Shown piece after piece: positions 59,831 to 64,000 of a DNA stretch of 64,000 nucleotides. The DNA comes from DASVHS01 sp038244815. Its GTDB lineage: Bacteria; Acidobacteriota; Thermoanaerobaculia; Gp7-AA8. The notes beneath the pieces were generated by a model. That model made no database searches. It saw only the letters and a list, made by a program, of their open reading frames with translations, and had not been told where the DNA came from. The position numbers and the translations under genes are program-made. Numbering within the stretch: position 1 is the stretch's first letter; every line of letters begins with the position of its first letter. Location: positions 124,001 to 188,000 of the forward strand of contig JBBRTB010000005.1 in NCBI GenBank assembly GCA_038244815.1. Reading direction: 5' to 3'.

Positions 59831-61714
59831 GTGACCGATCAACTGAACAAAACCGGTTCGTCCGCTCGTCACGAGGATCTCGCGATTCCCAGTGATCACA
59901 CGAACGCGGAACATCACGGGCCGCCACTGCCGTGGATCCAGAAGTACGTATTCTCCACGGATCACAAGTGGATCGGCATCCAGTACGGAGTGACTGCTCT
60001 GATCTTCCTGCTCCTCGGCTTCAGTCTCATGTTGCTGATGCGGTTGCAGTTGGGATGGCCGGGTCACGCGTTCGCTCTGCTCAATATTCTCGGACCGGGC
60101 CGTGCGACGGGCGGCATCTTGCTGCCCGAGGGCTACAACCAGCTCGGGGCGATGCACGGAACGATCATGGTGTTTCTGGCGATCGTTCCTCTGGCGGTCG
60201 GAGCATTCGGGAACTACGTCGTGCCGCTGCAGATCGGCGCTCCGGACATGGCGTTCCCGAAACTGAACATGGCCAGCTACTGGTTCTACTTCGTCGGCGG
60301 CGTGATCATGCTGACGAGCTTTGCGGCGCCCGGCGGCACTCCGGCTTCGGGCTGGACGTCCTACGCTCCATTGTCGATCATCGCTACAAGCGGGCAGACG
60401 TTCTGGCTGACCGGAATGGTCTTTCTGATCACGTCGTCGCTCCTGGGCTCGATCAACATGATCGTGACGATCGTGCAGCTTCGCGCCAAAGGTCTGACGT
60501 TCATGCGCCTGCCATTTTTCATCTGGGCGCAGCTGGTGACGGGATTTCTGCTTCTCCTGGCTTTTCCTCCGCTGGAGGCGGGAGCGGTTCTTCAGTTGAT
60601 GGACCGCGTCGCGCACACGAGCTTCTTCCTGCCGGCCGGCCTGGTCATCAGCGGTGAAGTGCTCAAGGTGGCCGGGGGAGGGAATCCGCTGCTCTGGCAG
60701 CACCTCTTCTGGTTCCTCGGCCATCCCGAGGTGTACGTGCTGATTCTGCCGGCGATGGGCATCGTGTGCGAGGTCATCGCCAACAACACCCGCCGGCCGG
60801 TGTGGGGCTACAACTGGCTGGTCGGCTCGGTGCTGTTCCTCGGATTCATGTCCTTCGTGGTGTGGGCGCACCACATGTTCCTCACCGGCATGGGGGCGTT
60901 CGTCAACAGCTTCTTCCAGACAACGACCATGATCATCTCCATCCCGTCGGTGGTGATTCTCACGGTCTTTTTCGTCACGTTATGGGGCGGGTCGATCCGC
61001 TTCACGACGCCGATGCTGTTCGCGCTGACGTTCCTTCCCATGTTCGGACTGGGCGGCCTGACCGGGCTGCCGCTGGGTCTGGCCACCGCGGACCTGTATC
61101 TTCACGACACGTACTACGTGATCGGGCACTTCCACTACATCGTCGCGCCCGGAACGATCTTCGCGCTGTTTGCGGGCATCTACTACTGGTTCCCGAAGAT
61201 CACAGGGCGGAAGCTCAACGAAGTGCTGGGGAAGATTCATTACTGGGGATCGGTGATCTTCATCAACGGAATCTTCTTCCCGATGTTTTTCCAGGGGCTT
61301 GCGGGCGTGTCACGGCGCCTTTACGATGGCGGCGTTCAATACGCGCACGCCAAAGCGGTGGCGCAGGCGACGAACCCGTTCATGTCCATCAGCGCCTGGT
61401 GCCTTCTCGTGTTCCAGCTGCCGTTCATCGTGAACATCGTCTGGAATGTGATCGCCGCCATGCGCGGCAAGAAGAACGTGGGCGACAACCCGTGGCAGGC
61501 CACGACGCTCGACTGGGCCGCGACAACCTCGCCGCCGCTGGCTCACGGCAACTTCGCCGTGCTTCCGGTCGTCTATCGTGGCGCCTACGAATACAGCGTT
61601 CCCGATTACCATGAGGCAGATTTCCTGCCGCAGCACGTGCCGTGGCCGGTCACACCACGATCTTCGGGCGGTGGCACGATGGCGGCGCCGGCAGTTGCGC
61701 AGAGGGAGGAATAG
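59831..61714 (+). CDS. ctaD: Cytochrome c oxidase subunit I, copy 2
   Basis: Haem-copper oxidase subunit I of 627 residues, close to copy 1 over its whole core. All metal ligands are present: GAMHGTIM, GHPEVYVLILP, WAHHMF and GHFHYIVAPG. Helix VI Glu and the D-channel Asp (IGAPDMAF) are kept. As in copy 1, the K-channel Lys is replaced by Ile (residue 376, bases 60956-60958). The GTG at 59831 has a good AAGGAG. This copy heads a full operon with ctaE, COX4-like, two small membrane proteins and ctaC. Confidence 0.95.
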   Translation: MTDQLNKTGSSARHEDLAIPSDHTNAEHHGPPLPWIQKYVFSTDHKWIGIQYGVTALIFLLLGFSLMLLMRLQLGWPGHAFALLNILGPGRATGGILLPEGYNQLGAMHGTIMVFLAIVPLAVGAFGNYVVPLQIGAPDMAFPKLNMASYWFYFVGGVIMLTSFAAPGGTPASGWTSYAPLSIIATSGQTFWLTGMVFLITSSLLGSINMIVTIVQLRAKGLTFMRLPFFIWAQLVTGFLLLLAFPPLEAGAVLQLMDRVAHTSFFLPAGLVISGEVLKVAGGGNPLLWQHLFWFLGHPEVYVLILPAMGIVCEVIANNTRRPVWGYNWLVGSVLFLGFMSFVVWAHHMFLTGMGAFVNSFFQTTTMIISIPSVVILTVFFVTLWGGSIRFTTPMLFALTFLPMFGLGGLTGLPLGLATADLYLHDTYYVIGHFHYIVAPGTIFALFAGIYYWFPKITGRKLNEVLGKIHYWGSVIFINGIFFPMFFQGLAGVSRRLYDGGVQYAHAKAVAQATNPFMSISAWCLLVFQLPFIVNIVWNVIAAMRGKKNVGDNPWQATTLDWAATTSPPLAHGNFAVLPVVYRGAYEYSVPDYHEADFLPQHVPWPVTPRSSGGGTMAAPAVAQREE

Positions 61715-62335
61715 TTGGAAACACAAGCACACGCCCACGCGGAGTTGGAGATCCCATACACCGTACAGCCGAGGAGTGATACGGGGCTCTACAACGCCAA
61801 GCTGGGCATCTGGTTGTTCCTCGCTTCGGAAGTGATGTTGTTCGGCGCCCTGTTCTCTTCGTACATCCTGCTGCGCACGGGCGCGGCCACCTGGCCGCGC
61901 GGCTGGGAGTTCCTCAATGTGCCGCTGGCCACGGTCAACACGTTTATCCTCATCGGCTCGTCGGTGACCGTGGTTCTGGCCTGGGCGAACTTCCGGCTCG
62001 GCAATTTCAAGTGGGGACGGATTTTCATCAGCCTGACCGTGCTGTGCGCGCTCCTGTTTCTCATGAACAAGGGCTTCGAGTACCACCATGAATTCGTCGA
62101 GCACCGCATGCCCAGCTCGAGCAACTTCATGGCCCTCTATTTCACTCTGACCGGACTGCATGCGCTGCACGTCATCGGGGGAGTGATCGTCTTCCTGTAC
62201 CTGCTGATGCCCGGGGCGAAGATGTGGAAGACGGCGCCGGCGCGATACACGAACCGGATCGAGGTGGCCGGCCTGTACTGGCACTTTGTCGATCTGGTGT
62301 GGATCTTTCTCTTCCCCGCGTTATATCTGATGTAG
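61715..62335 (+). CDS. ctaE: Cytochrome c oxidase subunit III
   Basis: Subunit III of 206 residues with five transmembrane helices, the shorter bacterial form without the first two helices of mitochondrial COX3. Motifs: LGIWLFLASEVMLFGALFSSYILLR, the conserved Glu/His region near EYHHEF, and GLHALHVIGG and WHFVDLVWIFLFP at the C-terminus. It stabilises subunit I and its D-channel. It starts with TTG right after the ctaD stop, with GGAGG upstream. Confidence 0.93.
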   Translation: METQAHAHAELEIPYTVQPRSDTGLYNAKLGIWLFLASEVMLFGALFSSYILLRTGAATWPRGWEFLNVPLATVNTFILIGSSVTVVLAWANFRLGNFKWGRIFISLTVLCALLFLMNKGFEYHHEFVEHRMPSSSNFMALYFTLTGLHALHVIGGVIVFLYLLMPGAKMWKTAPARYTNRIEVAGLYWHFVDLVWIFLFPALYLM

Positions 62336-62351
62336 GACGAGGAGCACGCGA

Positions 62352-62759
62352 ATGTCAGATCAAGCCATTCCATCGACCGCCGCCGATAGGCTGCCTCTGC
62401 CGGAGACTGCCGCGGAGGACCAGCACACGCACGGCGGCGTTCATGATCCGAACCTTCACCACAGCCCGGAAGAGATCAAGCGGGAGATCCGCGTCTATCT
62501 CATCGTGTTCGCGGCGCTGGCCTTCCTGACCGGCCTGACCGTGTACGCGTGCTACGGACTGGCCATGCCTGTCCACTACGCGATCATCATCGCGCTGGTG
62601 ATCGCATGCACGAAGGGGTTTCTCGTGGCCGGGTTCTTCATGCATCTGCTCTCCGAGAAGAGACTGATCTACTCGGTGCTGGCGCTCACGGTCTTCTTCT
62701 TCTCGGTCCTGATGTGGGGCCCGTGGAACCACTTTGTCGACGCCATGGGGCACAAGTAA
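62352..62759 (+). CDS. Prokaryotic cytochrome c oxidase subunit IV-like protein
   Basis: Small membrane protein of 135 residues: a soluble His-rich N-terminus (about 1-50) and three transmembrane helices, with VACTKGFLVAGFFMHLL-like sequence (here IACTKGFLVAGFFMHLL) that marks COX4_pro/CyoD-type subunits. It probably assists assembly or stability of the oxidase. Start ATG at 62352, 16 bases after ctaE. Its stop (TAA) shares its last base with none of the next gene; the next ATG follows immediately. Confidence 0.87.
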   Translation: MSDQAIPSTAADRLPLPETAAEDQHTHGGVHDPNLHHSPEEIKREIRVYLIVFAALAFLTGLTVYACYGLAMPVHYAIIIALVIACTKGFLVAGFFMHLLSEKRLIYSVLALTVFFFSVLMWGPWNHFVDAMGHK

Positions 62760-62960
62760 ATGGGACTGCGCGTCTTTCATGTTGTTTTCGTGACCGTCTC
62801 GATCGCCCTGTCGCTGTTCGTCACGATCTGGGGCGCGCGCGAATACATGGCCACGCGAAGCCCCGGCGCGCTGGCCATGGCCATCATCTTTCTCGTGGCC
62901 GGGATCACTCTGATCGTGTACGCGGGACGTGTATTTCGTAAACTGAAGGAACTGTCATGA
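62760..62960 (+). CDS. Small two-helix membrane protein of the oxidase operon
   Basis: Protein of 66 residues with two hydrophobic helices (VFHVVFVTVSIALSLFVTIWG and ALAMAIIFLVAGITLIVYAG) joined by a short polar turn and ending in a basic tail. No named family recognised. The ATG directly follows the preceding stop, and its own stop overlaps the next gene (ATGA), so it is made with the oxidase. Possibly an accessory or assembly factor. Confidence 0.72.
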   Translation: MGLRVFHVVFVTVSIALSLFVTIWGAREYMATRSPGALAMAIIFLVAGITLIVYAGRVFRKLKELS

Positions 62961-63232
62961 ACGCCCAACGACGATTCCGTTTTGGCCCCATGGCCATCCT
63001 GGTGACTCTCTTTCTGGCCCTGGCTCCAAGCGCCATGGCCTGCTCGGTCTGTTTCGGCGATCCTTCGTCGCCGATGACCAAGGGGATGAACAATGCCATC
63101 CTCTTTCTCCTCGGTGTCGTCGGCCTGGTGCAATTCGGCATCGTGGCCATGTTCGTGAGCTGGTGGCGCAACAGCGTCCGCCTGCAGAGACGGCGTGAGG
63201 AGTTTCATCTCATTCCCGGAGGTGTGCGGTGA
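62957..63232 (+). CDS. Small membrane protein with CSVCFGD motif
   Basis: Protein of 91 residues. A signal or first helix (about 11-28, MAILVTLFLALAPSAMA) is followed by a short exposed CSVCFGDPSSPMTKGM segment with a CxxC pair, a second helix (about 48-70) and a charged C-terminus. The CxxC and nearby Met could bind copper or a haem precursor or form a disulfide; this is inference. It overlaps both neighbours (ATGA and GTGA), so it is tightly tied to the oxidase operon. No named family recognised. Confidence 0.7.
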   Translation: MNAQRRFRFGPMAILVTLFLALAPSAMACSVCFGDPSSPMTKGMNNAILFLLGVVGLVQFGIVAMFVSWWRNSVRLQRRREEFHLIPGGVR

Positions 63233-64000
63233 AAGAGTATCTCTTGCGGCACATGCCGCCGGACTATTCCGTGCATGGACACGATATCGATAACCTGATC
63301 GTCGACATGCATGTGGTGATGGCGATCCTCTTCGTTTTCTGGGCTCTCTTCTTCGCCTATACGCTGATCCGGTTCCGGGCAAAAAAACAGCCCCAGGCCA
63401 GCTACACCGGGATGCGCTCGCGATGGTCGCTGTATCTCGTCGCGGTGACGGCGCTCGTCGAGTTCGTCCATCTCTTCGGCGTCTCCATTCCCGCCTGGGG
63501 GAAATGGTCGTCGCCACCGTCGATGGAAGGCAACCCGCTGGTCGTGCACGTCATCGCCGAGCAATTCGCGTGGAACGTCCAATACCCGGGACCCGACAAC
63601 ATCTTCGGGCGCCGCAACATCAATCTGGTCTCTCCCGACAATCCTCTCGGCCTCGATCCAACCGATCCGCACGGCAAGGACGACATCGCCACGATCAACG
63701 AGCTGCACCTTCAGGTCAACCGTCCCGTCATCATCCACGTCTTTTCGAAGGATGTGATCCACAGCTTCAAGCTTCCGGTGTTGCGCGTGGAGCAGGATGC
63801 CGTGCCGGGGATGGATATCCCCATTCACTTCACGCCCACACGCACGAACAACGGCGATGACTGGGAGATCGCCTGCGCTCAGCTTTGTGGCCTCGCCCAC
63901 TACCGGATGCGAGGTATGCTCATGGTCGACACGAAAGCCGATCTCGACTCCTGGCTGGAGTCGATGGCTCCGGAGCCCGCCGCCACGGAGGCACCGGTTG
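63229..64000 (+). CDS. ctaC: Cytochrome c oxidase subunit II, copy 2 (3' end outside window)
   Basis: Open to the window end (257 codons). Two N-terminal helices precede a cupredoxin domain with the CuA residues: His in VIHSFKLPVLRV and CAQLCGLAHYRM. It is near-identical in layout to copy 1, and again there is Gln in the CuA loop. GTG at 63229 overlaps the preceding TGA (GTGA). The C-terminus becomes Pro/Ala/Glu-rich before the window ends, so an extension or fused domain cannot be excluded. Confidence 0.9.
   Translation, partial: MKEYLLRHMPPDYSVHGHDIDNLIVDMHVVMAILFVFWALFFAYTLIRFRAKKQPQASYTGMRSRWSLYLVAVTALVEFVHLFGVSIPAWGKWSSPPSMEGNPLVVHVIAEQFAWNVQYPGPDNIFGRRNINLVSPDNPLGLDPTDPHGKDDIATINELHLQVNRPVIIHVFSKDVIHSFKLPVLRVEQDAVPGMDIPIHFTPTRTNNGDDWEIACAQLCGLAHYRMRGMLMVDTKADLDSWLESMAPEPAATEAPV

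Overview
The window is about 62% G+C, gene-dense and free of tRNA, rRNA or transposase genes. The mix of genes points to an aerobic or facultative Gram-negative bacterium. These include outer-membrane-type barrel proteins, RodZ, a receptor-poor chemosensory operon with a DUF4388 protein, a b6f-like quinol oxidase with a giant multihaem cytochrome, and A-type oxidase clusters with small accessory membrane proteins. This best suits the Acidobacteriota (Thermoanaerobaculia-like), but that is inference; no marker gene in the window proves it.

Layout. (1) 1-12000, plus strand: surface polysaccharide genes (amidotransferase, glycosyltransferases, acetyltransferase, a WbpI/WbpD/WbpE-like set for a diacetamido uronic acid, and a PglC-type initiating phosphoglycosyl transferase). 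(2) 11970-17826, minus strand: a converging polysaccharide operon (FlaA1/CapD-type dehydratase, gmd, fucose synthase, O-antigen ligase/polymerase-like protein, TPR protein) with a recognisable promoter at its head. (3) 17928-25780: two related helical-repeat proteins around rodZ, a Wzz-like gene wedged in by a 129-bp direct repeat, a DnaJ-TPR protein, a PP2C phosphatase, a SelW/Rdx selenoprotein whose selenocysteine is read from an in-frame TGA, and an HD-GYP protein. (4) 25777-30225: gatC-gatA, a LysM amidase, ribH-nusB. (5) 30222-42047: an unbroken chemosensory operon (DUF4388 protein, CheY, CheA, ExeA-type ATPase, CheW, zinc-ribbon pseudo-receiver, HEAT protein, CheR, CheB, GAF protein, CheY) without a chemoreceptor. 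(6) 42044-46867: a GT-C-like membrane protein, a polyferredoxin, a membrane HEAT protein, and on the minus strand an amidohydrolase and a HAD hydrolase. (7) 46978-64000: respiration. Rieske, split cytochrome b and an octahaem cytochrome c run into a cupredoxin lipoprotein and ctaD-ctaC. A minus-strand group follows (dihaem cytochrome c, monohaem barrel protein, second cupredoxin), then a second oxidase operon ctaD-ctaE-COX4-two small membrane proteins-ctaC, cut by the window end.

How they work together. Regions 1-2 and the Wzz-like gene would make, polymerise and set the chain length of a surface glycan. Region 7 would carry electrons from quinol through the Rieske/b/octahaem complex, via cytochrome c or cupredoxin carriers, to two alternative oxygen reductases. 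Both subunit I copies have isoleucine where the K-channel lysine normally sits.

The most notable observations are the selenoprotein, missed by ordinary ORF calling; the missing K-channel lysine; the direct-repeat-bounded wzz-like insertion; the octahaem b6f-like complex; and several short repeats with a 7-base period, some lying inside genes.
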